Part shown: piece after piece, positions 24,012 to 34,478 of the stretch
Position numbering within the stretch: position 1 is the first letter of the stretch
How the letters are laid out: every line of letters begins with the position of its first letter
DNA from: Darksidea phi
Taxonomy: Eukaryota; Ascomycota; Dothideomycetes; Pleosporales; Lentitheciaceae
Reading direction: 5' to 3'
Assembly (NCBI GenBank): GCA_030770425.1
Contig: JASJFT010000008.1
Span: forward strand, 1-64,000
Length of the DNA stretch: 64,000 nt
Program-made: the position numbers and the translations under genes
Notes under the pieces: generated by a model
What the model was told of the DNA's origin: nothing
The model's input: the letters and a program-made list of their open reading frames with translations, nothing else
The model's database searches: none

Positions 24012-25481
24012 TTACTTCGTGTACACCTTCTGTAGATGCTTGGCAATAGTTGTCAGTTGAATATTGCTCGTTCCCTCGTAAATAGCCCCAATCTTGCTGT
24101 CACGGAAGTACTTCTCGGCAAGGCCCTCCCTCACGAAGCCCATGCCGCCCATCCACTCAACAGCCAGCCCTGACACCTTGCCGGCGACTTGCGAGGAGTA
24201 AAGCTTAGCCATAGCCGCGTCCATGACGAAGTCCTCACCGGCCTCCTTCTTCCGGGCGGCGTTGAAGACAAGCGCGCGGGCGGCCTGGATTTCGGTCCAC
24301 GCTTGGGCGAGCTGGTGCTGCATACCTTGGAATTCCCCGACAAGTTGGCCGAATTGCTTGCGGTCATTCCATACATAGCTGGTAATTGTTAGCACAAGGT
24401 TCGTGCCCACGTCTTCTAGACTTACTTTGCCGCGTTCTCCCAGGCACCCAATGCCAACCCGGTCATCTGCGCCGCAATACCAATTCGGCCCTCATTCAAT
24501 AGGCCAATAGCGTACTTGTATCCCTGGAACTCCTCTCCAAGCAAATTCTCCTTCGGGATCTCGACGTCGTCGAAGTTGATCACGCAGGTGCTGCTAGCCC
24601 TGATGCCGAGCTTCTTCTCCTTCTTGGCAATGGAGAAGCCTTTTGTGCCCTTTTCAACAATAAAAGCAGTAATGCCCTTGTACTTCTTGCTTGGGTCAAG
24701 ATTAGCGAAGACGATGAAGAAGCCGGCCTCCATGCTGTTCGTTATCCACATCTTGCTTCCATTGATCTTGTATCCGTTCTCCGTCTTCGTGGCTTTGGTG
24801 GCGAGGGCGAAGGCGTCTGATCCGGAGACGGGTTCTGAGAGACAGAAGGAGCCTGCAGGGTCAATCTTCCTCGTCCGATAATACGTTAGGGTGGCAAAAC
24901 TCACCAACTGTGTCCGTAGCCAGCTTCGGCAGCCATTGCTTCTTCAGCCCCTCAGAACCCCATTTCAATATCGCCGTGTTGCAAAGCGTGTTGTGAACAT
25001 CGCACATGACACTGACACTGGGATCTATCCGTGCCAACTCCTCGATGGCAATGATGGCTGACGTGAAGTTCATACCAGAGCCGCCGTATTCTTCCGGGAT
25101 CTCAATGCCCATGAGGCCCTGCTCAAACAATTGTTCCACCACGGCCGGGTCCATTGCTTCCGCCTCGTCCATGTCACGCGCCTTAGGGAGGATCACTTCG
25201 CTCGCAAACTTGGACACGGCATCGGCCATCATGGCTTCGGTTTCGGACAGATGGGTGATGGGCGTCGGCGGTACGTCTGTGATATCGAGTACTTCTCGAC
25301 GCGTTAATGTGGCAGAAAGACATCGTATTCTATACCAACTCGTTAGCTTTCAGCTTCTTCTTCTTCTTCTTCCAGTGCAAACGTACTGCGGGGCGGTTCG
25401 GGTGAATGCTGGTCGTAGAGAGCGCGATGAGGCAGTTGCAGCGCGTGCAAGCGGTCTGAGGGTTCTAGCGATGGAGGCCAT
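24012..25481 (-). CDS. Acyl-CoA dehydrogenase, short/branched-chain type, mitochondrial
   Basis: Four exons (25481-25387, 25329-24905, 24852-24426, 24378-24012) give 437 residues. The first 35 residues are rich in Arg, Ala, Ser and Thr with no acidic residue (MASIARTLRPLARAATASSR), a typical mitochondrial presequence. The rest is a complete acyl-CoA dehydrogenase: N-terminal helical domain with EQGLMGIEIPEEYGGSG, the FAD/substrate segment FCLSEPVSGSDAF, KMWITNS, the C-terminal RKQFGQLVGEFQGMQHQLA, and IYEGTSNIQ near the end with the likely catalytic Glu at about residue 417. It resembles the short/branched-chain enzyme (ACADSB type). That enzyme oxidises 2-methylbutyryl-CoA and similar esters in valine/isoleucine and fatty-acid breakdown, passing electrons to ETF. 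Substrate preference is inferred. Introns of 47-57 bp all have GT..AG borders. Confidence 0.93.
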
Positions 25482-26532
25482 AGTGGATATATCCGAAAAG
25501 AAGGATCAATGAAAGGTAAAGATAGAGGTACAGCGAGCGAACGGGGCTGGGCTTGCGGCTTGCGCTGCTTCAGCCGAGGTGCTCCTAGCTTAAAGCATAT
25601 GCCGCCGCCAGCCGCACCTTCCCAAATCCGGGGTCGCGCTGCGCTGTCACATGCCAACAAATCTCACCCGCCACATGTCGATTGCGGAGAGCCGCAACAT
25701 CTTCCAGGCTTCATCGGCATTTGTATCATGTCGAGGCGTCTTTCTAGTGTGATTACCACCTAACATCTAACAGTTTTTTGCAAGACCACAACTTCAAAAA
25801 CGCCCAGGATGCGGCTACAACGACTACCGTGATCGCTGCACAACCCTGTTTGATCGTTCGCTCATAATCTCTACATGAACAGGGCATGTAAAGAGGACTA
25901 GTATCAGCTTTTGGGACATTATAGGCCTGAAGTATCCAATGACAAAATCGAAAGCACCGTTACCCTGCTAGCAATATCCTAGCTTATAGATTACGCATAC
26001 GAGCCTTCTGAGTCTGGATCGGCGCAAATGCCACTGGACTGGTATCAACCCTTGTTGGTAAAAGGAAGATTTCGCAGCGGCCTTGAGAGAAGAAGTTAAG
26101 CTGGTTCTACATTCTTTTCCTGGCAAGATCAGTAGCTCGCGTCCAGGTGGATAGAAACACTGACTCGAGACCATGCTTTAACCCCCTTCATGCACGCTAA
26201 TACATGGGATGACATTTCGTTTGCGTGAAATAGTCCTGGGTGTTTGTGTGGTTGATGTCACGTACCGAATGTTAGAGGAACGGCCAACTCACCAAATTGT
26301 CGGGGTAGGTACAATCACCGACAATCAACGTCGGTGGCTCATGGTGCAACCAAAGAAGCTTCGATCACTTACCCCAAGTACTAGCAACAGTACTCTTATA
26401 TCTCACCGCCCGGTGCCACCTATCAAGAGCTTGTTCTAAACAGTGTCTTAAAAAATTCCACTCACTCAACTTTTCACTTCTAGCAAGCCGAACCGTGTAC
26501 GGACCAACGCGCAAGCCGCACAGAACACCCCC
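25482..26532. other. Intergenic region, divergent promoters
   Basis: The dehydrogenase (minus) and the small secreted protein gene (plus) are transcribed away from each other, so this 1-kb spacer holds both promoters. No gene or repeat is recognised. Confidence 0.5.
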
Positions 26533-27034
26533 ATGTATCTCTCAATCCACACTATTCTTTTGCTCTTCCTTCCCGCTCTCCACGCCATGCCCCTAGACAA
26601 CGCTACGGACCCAACAACCATCGTCGCCATATCCTCTCCTCTCACCGCCAGTGACCACCTCGGCCTCCCCGGTGGACTCTACTCCTGCAGCGAGCCCCGA
26701 TGGAAAGGTGCATGCCATTGGTAAGTGTTCGCGAAGTCCGCCTTCTTTATAGGCCATTCACTGACTCGCATCCCAAACGCAAAGGTACCACCCCAACAAA
26801 ACCAACAAGTGCCGCATCATCCCATCCACAGAGTATCGCTACCGCTCATGGGGGCCTGATAAAGGCGGCAATTGCAAGCTCTTCCAGTCTACTGACTGCG
26901 ACGAGAACACGAGGTACTATATGCCGGATCGTCCCCATGATGGAGGCGATATCTGGAAGTACCCAGGTTGGTATACGGAAAGTTCCGATGTACAGATCAA
27001 GAGTGTTTGGTGCTGGACTTGCGATGGCTGCTAA
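26533..27034 (+). CDS. Small secreted cysteine-rich protein (candidate effector), crystallin-like motif
   Basis: Two exons (26533-26720, 26785-27034) encode 145 residues. The first 18 residues are a clear signal peptide (a hydrophobic run ending LPALHA before MPLDN). The mature part of about 127 residues has eight cysteines: the pair in YSCSEPRWKGACHW, then NKC, GNC, TDC, WC, TC and a C-terminal GC. The pattern YxCxxxxWxGxC followed by Trp/Tyr-rich strands resembles beta/gamma-crystallin-like folds found in fungal secreted proteins. This is a resemblance noted by eye. Eight cysteines suggest four disulfides and an apoplastic protein. The splice at 26720/26785 recreates a Trp codon and keeps the frame. 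The gene converges with another eight-cysteine secreted protein gene at 29050-29490. Its function in virulence, competition or wall binding is unknown. Confidence 0.85.
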
Positions 27035-29049
27035 AGTGAAGGGACGCAGGTTACGGGGTCGGACGGCTGATTTGAGCTTGGGGTCGTATCTTCCTAGGCA
27101 GTTCTTAAATGTCAGCGACAGTCTCTCGCCTTTTGAGGAGCTGCCTTGATAACTTGTACAAGGTAGTCTAACTATTCTGTTATTCTGTATAGCGCGTCGG
27201 AAATCACGTCTGCATGTCTTATGGAGGTAAATGGTAACAAAGGGCATCCCAGAAAGCACCTGAGGTAGTATACATGCGTCGTGTTTCTCCGTTCAATGTA
27301 GCTGGCGGATAAACAGGCTTGTCATGCCTGCGGCATCGGGACTCACCAACGGCTCCTGAAGTCAGCGTTTCATGCCTCATACACCAGGTACGACACCGAA
27401 GCACCGCCGTGTGACACGCCGCCGAGTCAGCCACTTTCTTGCTAATCTGAGGAGGTAGGTGTTCTTTCAATAGCGAAATTCTGAGACTCCCTCAGGTATA
27501 AAAATTATTTTCGCTTGATTGTTGACCGGTGACTTCCTTACCTTCCCCACCTAGGGTTGATCACCGAACTTGATAGTTCTGCACATCCGCGTGCCTAAGA
27601 TTTCTCTGCGGCTCCAAGCCGCCCCAAACCCAACTTCGACGGTTCCTGCGAATGGCATATTCACCTTAGGAACGGTGCTTGTGTTAAGTTGTGTTGAAAA
27701 TATTCCGCCAATTGGTAAAAAGGGTTTCAAATCATATGGTCCAGAGCCTGACATCGCTTGCATCATGCTCATAGGGCCTGAATGCCAGTGTGCTTGGAAA
27801 TGGGTTGCGAGCGGGCCAGTTGCGGAACATCAGTCGAATCAGATCCGGATGGCACCTGGAGCGAGAGATGTCGCCACGGATATTCCGAGCTATAGGTGTT
27901 GAGGCTGTGTTGAGGGCGAGTGTTGGTAAGAGACGTATTGTAGTAATGGCCAGAGGAAGAAGCCGATCGTGTTAACTATTTGTGCTCTTGTAAAGTGTAG
28001 ATAACTTCTCATGGAATTGTATGTATGTTTCGCTTCTACCTAGAAGACACCATGCTGAAATCTTCTTTCATAAGCTCCTTGTTCCATTCTCCATCTTCAA
28101 AATCGCCATTAGAACCCAAAAATGCCCAGGACCCGAAATCCCCCGAGTCCAATCACTCGTTCGCTGAAGCATGCACGACTCTCTTATACGTCTCAAATCT
28201 CTTCCCGTCATCATAACTAAACACGGTATAAAGCCAAATCCACGACAAGAACCCAATACTCCATAGACCATCTCCAACAGAGTCTCACGCTATTTAAAGG
28301 CCCGTTCAGCCTGGAAGATACACGGAAGAGACACAAATACTAATTGAACTTTTACCGATTTCTGCTGTGCGGCCGGAAAGGTCAATTGGGCTCTGCTAGA
28401 CGCGACGCGACGCGAACACCTGCCATGCAAGGGTCTGTGTCAGCTCCGTCTGTTACGATTTCGGTTGGGATCCGATCATCAAACGCACCGACGAGTGATG
28501 ACATGTCGCGTAAATGTGACGCTGCACGGACTGCTGCTCAACTTGTGTGAAAGCCGGTATGTCGCTCACTTCCTGATCGTGAAGAATCTGGGGCCGAAGG
28601 GTCTTCTAGAGTTGTGGGCGGAATGGACAAAGTAAGCTAGAAGGTTTTTTAACTTGGAGTGTGGAGCTGAATGGGCTCGAGGAGAGGGTGAGAGTCGAGA
28701 GTGATTATTAAGCCAGAAGGCACTAAAGACATTGCATTTAGCATCAGATTGGAGACTAGATGGACATCGAGTTTTCTTATCGATCTCTGAAGAGTAGCTT
28801 GGATGCAGAGAAGATAAGAATACTGTAGGGACAGATAGTAGGGGTGAGGAAGTGCCTTGATCAGGGTCTAGCTGCATTTTGACGTCATTCTAGCGCTGAC
28901 ATCCCGAAGGTACATCTCCTTGAATCTAGTAAGATACATCGTGCTTGGGCTTTGCTTTGCATAGAAATCCTGCTACCTCGCCGTTTTCCAACACCATCTT
29001 GCCATCCCTACTCCCCCTTCCCACTCTCAGCCTTCATTCGTCGAGTGAT
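27035..29049. other. 2-kb non-coding region between two convergent secreted-protein genes
   Basis: Open frames on both strands are short. On the minus strand, 27551-27772 reads as a protein-like stretch (containing GPMSMMQAMSGSG and ending FGDQP), but upstream codons include two close in-frame stops, so it is either chance or a decayed gene I cannot name. No repeat or RNA gene is recognised. Confidence 0.45.
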
Positions 29050-29490
29050 CTAGCAAATCACACTGATCGACTTGATTGGCGGCCCCAAAGCATAGCAACT
29101 GAAGTCAGTCACGTTCGCAAATTGGGAGACGCTCGAGCACGTCGTATCGGCCCAGATTGTAACTGTACCTCCGTTAGTCTATCCCATCCATGATTCCATG
29201 CGTCATATCCCGGATTCCAGCAACTCTCTCGGGAATAGACATGAATTGAACTTACCCTCGCATCCTTCGGGAGCATAGTTAAGATGGAGACTCGCGGTGC
29301 AAGAATCAGTGATAACATTGCATCCCGCATGCAGATCGCCGGCGCCGGCTTTGTTGCATACGGTGCCGGTGCAGCCGGGGCCTGCATAGCGGTCGACAGA
29401 GGCAATATTGTCTTGACGAGCCACGAGGCTGTCAGCTGGGGCAGCAACGGCGAGGCCGAGAGCTGAGATAATGATGGTGATGGCGTGCAT
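29050..29490 (-). CDS. Small secreted cysteine-rich protein (candidate effector)
   Basis: Two exons (29490-29256, 29168-29050) encode 117 residues. A signal peptide covers about residues 1-17 (MHAITIIISALGLAVAA), and a possible processing site after the Arg of SLVARQ follows. The mature protein has eight cysteines, in contexts GPGC, TVC, AGC, DSC, EGC, TTC, FSC and a C-terminal VIC. I know no domain for it. The size, signal peptide and even number of cysteines fit the small secreted proteins that fungi release against hosts or competitors. The unspliced frame would instead end in SCLFPRELLESGI; the spliced form is preferred because the GTAAGT donor and AG acceptor give a longer, Cys-containing C-terminus. 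A TATA box lies about 120 bp upstream of the ATG. Confidence 0.82.
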
Positions 29491-31576
29491 GGTGAGTAAT
29501 GAGGTGGGAAGGCTGAGGTGTTGACTGGATTGGGTTGGTAATGGGAAGTAGAGTGGAAGTGTAGAGTGGTGGTGAAAGAAGAACAGCTCAATTGCGTGCT
29601 TGAGGGGGTTTATATACTGAAGCGCGTAGTCTATGGGCAGAGACATGTCTAGGCAATACTTCAGCACTGCCATGCCATTCCCCGACTAACAAAGTCTTAC
29701 CGCTAATATCCCCCCGTCCCTCGTGAACGCACCTGTCAGCAAGCTATGGAATGTTTATTCCACCAATGGTCATGCGAAGTCTCCTGCATGTGCGTTGCAT
29801 AGTACTCTTTCTGGTAAAACAAAATTGAGTGGCGTGAGAGAGGGAATAGCATTCACTAAGCTCAGTGGCTCAGCGATTGGAATGACTGAGCGTGAGACGT
29901 GTGATGGAATGTGACAAGAGTTATTGACCGCCTTGGAGGCTGATATCTTTTCGTTTGTGGGAGTATTAAAAGCCAATTACGGGATTCCGTGGATCTGTGA
30001 AGCGGCGCAGAAGCGGCGGCAACGACCCAACTGTAGGATGTCACGTTGGGGACAAAGTCTTTTGCTGGTCGGGTCTCAGTGAGATAATTGGTAGTATTTT
30101 AGCGCTGAACTATTCGAAGTGCTTTAGTTGTTAAGATATTTCGACGCCATAAGGGATTCGAAAGCTTGTCAAAGCCATACAACGTCCAGGGAAGGCTCAA
30201 GAGTGAATCAGGCCGGACTTATTTGGAGATTTTTTGTCGAACCATCTTCATGGCCTGCAGATCCTCCCGCAGCGTGCATAGTTAGAGCTCTCTAATGGGC
30301 TACCTATTCGATCACTAGCCCATGTTTCGTATTGCCAAGTCGGTGAAGCGGGTCGTTAACCTTGCATACACGAACACCACCTGCAGTAACAATCCTTCAA
30401 CCACACTCACATTAAAACCCGCAACAAGCTCCGGGTACATCCGTCGCCGGTGAAACCAACGGCCAGGTTTGGCAAGCTACAAGCATTCCTTTCTCTTATA
30501 ACCTTGTTTCTAACCGTTATGAGAGAACATTATTGTGGGGCATTATCTATTCTTATCTTAGTTGGCATGTAGACCACCAACAGTTCCTACTAAGACGGAA
30601 TACCGGTCCGCTAATGCTGGATACAGCGCCTCCATAGTGTATTCTGCGGCACGGGAGCGGCAGGCGCCAGGAATGCATGAACCACCGTCACCTCGTAATA
30701 TGCACGTAAGATCGGTCTGACGCATGTCCCACGTGCGCCAAATTAGTTTCCATGTACGCAAGCCCGCCACCATCACTAAAACTTCACTTATGCTAACACT
30801 TTTTAGCTTAAGCATCACTGATCCAGTCCGGGCACGTAGACTTCTTGACCGCTTTCCTACGGCTTTTCCCGCACATTCTTAACCAACAAATGCATGCACA
30901 TTAGTATCTCGCAAAGGGATTTTGTGACTCCATCTTACAAGCAGCACGCGCGCACTGTACCACTTCTCGAACACGCTAAATTGAAACTCTATCATCCCAT
31001 GCGGCGACTGCACCAACTGTTGAATGGTTGAGAAGTGTAGAGGCAAGCCATGATTACCGGGTAAACAACTTTCGTGATATCGTAATCGCGATGCATGTGT
31101 TGACATGCATCCGCCTGTCGTGCCTGCTTGGCGGTAAGCGTGCAATGCGTTTGTACTGATAACGGCTTGGGACCAGTGGGCCCCGTCTTAGCACGAACGG
31201 GTACGCCGCAAATACCCACTAGTAGATAGATACTCGCATAACATTCATCTATCATGCCTAGATATTCTTCAATAGTCACCCCACCGGCGAATGCCTACCG
31301 AGAATTCATCACCATGTCATGTGCGCAGAAAGAACAATCGTGAAGACTCCAGCGCAATGCGTCCCGTCTCAGAAGCGGTTCGGCACCAGAGTCTTGAATC
31401 GTACGAGCTCCCAGCTCTTCACTGTTTCTTTTTCAATAAATAACGGATCAAGGTCTTTCCGTTTTCACGACTCGTTTCCAAAATCCAAACGCCTTGCTCA
31501 CCCATATGCGTTTAGATATGATCTCTGAAGGAAATAACGCCAAAGGAATGCAACGCAGCCGTTTCGTGACCACAAT
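29491..31576. other. 2-kb intergenic region
   Basis: Apart from the promoter of the secreted-protein gene at its left edge and the 3' end of the kelch/BTB gene at its right edge, nothing is recognised. Open frames are short and lack domains. The DNA is richer in A and T than the 5-10 kb region. Confidence 0.45.
29609..29616 (-). promoter_or_regulatory. TATA box of the secreted-protein gene at 29050-29490
   Basis: On the minus strand the sequence reads GTATATAAAC, a good TATA box about 120 bp upstream of the start codon at 29490, leaving room for a 5' leader of about 90 nt. A canonical TATA box is typical of strongly induced genes. The call rests on sequence only. Confidence 0.6.
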
Positions 31577-33826
31577 CTAGTTAACATCCATACCTTCATC
31601 TTCTGCGTCCTCGTCCCCTTCATCCTCGCCGGCGGTCAGCACCCCGGCACTGCCGAGACTTCGCTTGCGGTTCGACGTGATGAAAGGGCGGTTGAGTTGA
31701 CCCATCATATCGAGTTCATCGCCACTGACCACTCTAGAATCGGGATCAGATTCAGAACACAGATCAGCGATACTACTAGAGCCCAGGGCCCTGAAACTAG
31801 CGGTCCGAACCACACGACCCCAGTTCTGCATGCAGAAAGCGGCTGCTCGTTTCTTGAGCCACTCTTCATTCGCGGTCGCTGCTCGCTCCCATATCACGGC
31901 AGCGTGCTCGATGTCAAGCTCCCGAGCAAGACGGTGGATGCACAGAAGCCGGAGGCGCGGCATATCGTAAATGTTTGACATGACGAGCATACCTGCAACA
32001 TCGTTGAGTGAAGGTCCGTTCTGCGGATGAGGAGCGATGCTGTCGGTGTAGAGGTAGAAGAGGAAAGCGCGAACAGCCGAATACGGCTCGGGAATGTGCA
32101 TCTTCTTCGTGTGAAATTCCACCATCTGTGCGCTCCACAGTCGAGCAAAATGCGGCCAGCGAGCATGTAGGATGAGCCTGTGAACGTGAATGGGACGAGA
32201 GACAGGCGTCGCCGTTGACGATGAAGGACCCGCCTCAGTTACCGGTGATGCATCGTAGTCCATATCATCCGGATCTGCAGTGATGATGAAGTCTGCCCCA
32301 CTGCCCGCCTCTGGCGGCTGATCGAATGTTAGAGACAAGTCTGCGCCAATTCCAGTCAGGTGTGAGGACACGTTCGCATCAGACGACGGCAGTTTCGATC
32401 GTGGGTCACTTGCGAGCTCATTCCCAAGAATACCATATTTGCGGAGGTCGATAGCGAGAACATCGCTGAGGTATTCTCCAGGGCTTACGCCATTACCATC
32501 AGCTGCTGGCTCAGCCGGACTTCCAAGAAGCCAAGCGTGCGTACCCTCGGAGTTCATAGTGCAATAATGCCAGCGGAAGTTCGGGTTGTAGAGATCCTTT
32601 CCATCAGCTAGCTTCTGCCAGCGTAGAGTATCAAGTTCAAGGCTGGACAGACTCGTTTCACAGCTGAGCTCTGCAGGGGTGACGAAGTCGAGCATGCATC
32701 CGGAGGAGAAGGCATGAAAATGCATACCTGCTGCCTGTGAGGGCAGATTTGGGCTGGAGTGAAACTTCAGGGAAGAGATGGAGCCTGGTGTAATGTACGG
32801 TGACCTAGCCGAAGCCATGGCGCTTGGATACGACTGCACACTGGAGTTCGCCGTATAACCTGTACTACCGGTTGCGAGCTGGCCAGATGCTGGCGTTGGG
32901 AAACGATGTCTTGAGGACACCAACTGACGATCGCCAGTCCCATAATTCATGGCAGTCTCGAATCCGGGACTGCCACGGAGGTCCAACCACCAGATCTCGT
33001 TGCTTTTCTCCATCTCATCGGTTATGCCGCCAAATATCCAAATACGGCCGTTCCAGATCCAACTGGCATGATCGTACCGCGGCACGAACTTCCAAGAGCG
33101 AGACCACGTCCACGTCTTGAGATCCAAAAAGCATATGTCGTCTAGCACACTGTCGTGTCCCGTTTGCCCTCCGCTTATGTATAGCTTTTCATCGTATATA
33201 ACGGCAGAATGGCGGGCTCGACCGCGGGGTGGCGGTCCGTGTGGTTCGGGCTGAGTCCAATGTGCTGTTTTCAAGTCGAACACGATCACGTCGGAGAGAT
33301 GCTGTCTATGCTCATTTTCTCCGCCAAACACGAGGAGCTTATCTCCTTGCCAGAGGCATGCCGTGTGGCCCATTCTTACTCCAGGTATGTCGCCATAGTT
33401 GTCAACGAGATTCCACTGGCGGGTAACGAGGTTTAACCGGAGCACATGGTTGTACACTGAAGCAAGTCAGCTATAAGTTCTCTACATTAATCTACTCTCC
33501 TCACCTTCATCGGTGAATTGGTCGAATCCTCCAAAGGCGTATATCTGGTCGTTGCCGACGTAGGTAACAGAAGCATTGACGAGACAGGCAGGCTTCGCGC
33601 CGACGGTTGATATAAGCTTTGGCCTGTATAGAGAGCCCTCCGCAGCAGACTTGCGATTGCGTACTGGGCTCGCAGTCATGAGGAAGGTATTGTTCCCCGA
33701 GCTACCGGTAGCGGGCGTCGACGTGAGGGCGGACGGAAGGGCGGACGGAAGGGTGTTGGTGAATGAGGGCAATGCGATTTGATCGCTAGAGAAGAGGGAG
33801 GGGCCAGGAAGCTGAGGTTGCGCCAT
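31577..33826 (-). CDS. Kelch-repeat and BTB/BACK domain protein (possibly Ral2-like)
   Basis: Two exons (33826-33505, 33456-31577) give 733 residues. The first 60 are low in complexity, with PSALPSAL from a 12-bp duplication. Kelch repeats start near residue 65 and run to about 275 (IYAFGGFDQF, LLVFGGENEHRQ, LYISGGQTGHDS, IWIFGGITDE), with further kelch-like sequence to about 425. A BTB domain follows at about 485-580, split by an acidic insert. It includes HVHRLILHARWPHFARLW and SAVRAFLFYLYTDSI. A BACK-like helical part (LARELDIEHAAVIWERA) and an acidic tail complete it. Kelch/BTB proteins often serve as cullin-3 adaptors. In fission yeast the kelch/BTB protein Ral2 acts in Ras1 activation, and the order of domains here fits that type; the assignment is inference. 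The gene is divergent from cdc20, with 652 bp between the start codons. Confidence 0.87.
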
Positions 33827-34478
33827 TCGGACCAAAATCCTAGGAGAGTGGGTACGGAAGAACCATATGCGTCGAGGGGTGGGTCCCTTTGTCTGTGCAC
33901 GTATTTGGCACCAGCAGGGCAGCAGCGAGCCAGACAAATGGCGATGTCTCTATGCACGGCTGAGAGAAGACAATGAGGTATTGTAAAGCGCAAATATCGT
34001 AGGAGCAGCAGCGAGCGTGATGAGTGCGCGGCTAGGTCGCCGTACGTTGGTCGCGAAACTTTGGCTGACCTGTCGTGGAGACGGGCTGGGGCGGTGAAGA
34101 TGGCGCGGCAGAATCTCGGCGGGGCCAACAATTTTCCGAAAGCGGCGCCGCACGTGATGTCATCGGCGTTTCGGTCGCTCCTGCCGACGTTGCCGTGTCG
34201 ACCAAGCCGAGTAAACAAGCCGTATTTAATGTGCCATGAGCCTGCCATCTGTACATTCCTCACCTACCTCACTCCGCACTCTCCTCATCCTCTCCACGTC
34301 CTCCAGACGCATACCAAAATCCTCAAATCAATTCTTCAAAGCATCGATTACAGCATTGTCTATACTAATATTTGATTTTACTACCGCAAATCCCGTAAAA
34401 GCGTACTGTACGACACTTCCCTATATCTACTGTTATGACATCATGTGCTAACCATTCCGAAGTAGGAGAGTTGCAGTC
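33827..34478. promoter_or_regulatory. Divergent promoter region of kelch/BTB gene and cdc20
   Basis: The 652 bp between the two start codons must carry both promoters. It is rich in short pyrimidine tracts on the plus strand near 34260-34330, but I see no canonical TATA box for cdc20. No other gene is supported. Confidence 0.6.

Noticed and set aside
27551..27772. Minus-strand open frame of 73 codons with protein-like sequence
   Set aside because: Two close in-frame stops upstream and no recognised family; not enough to call a gene or a named pseudogene.
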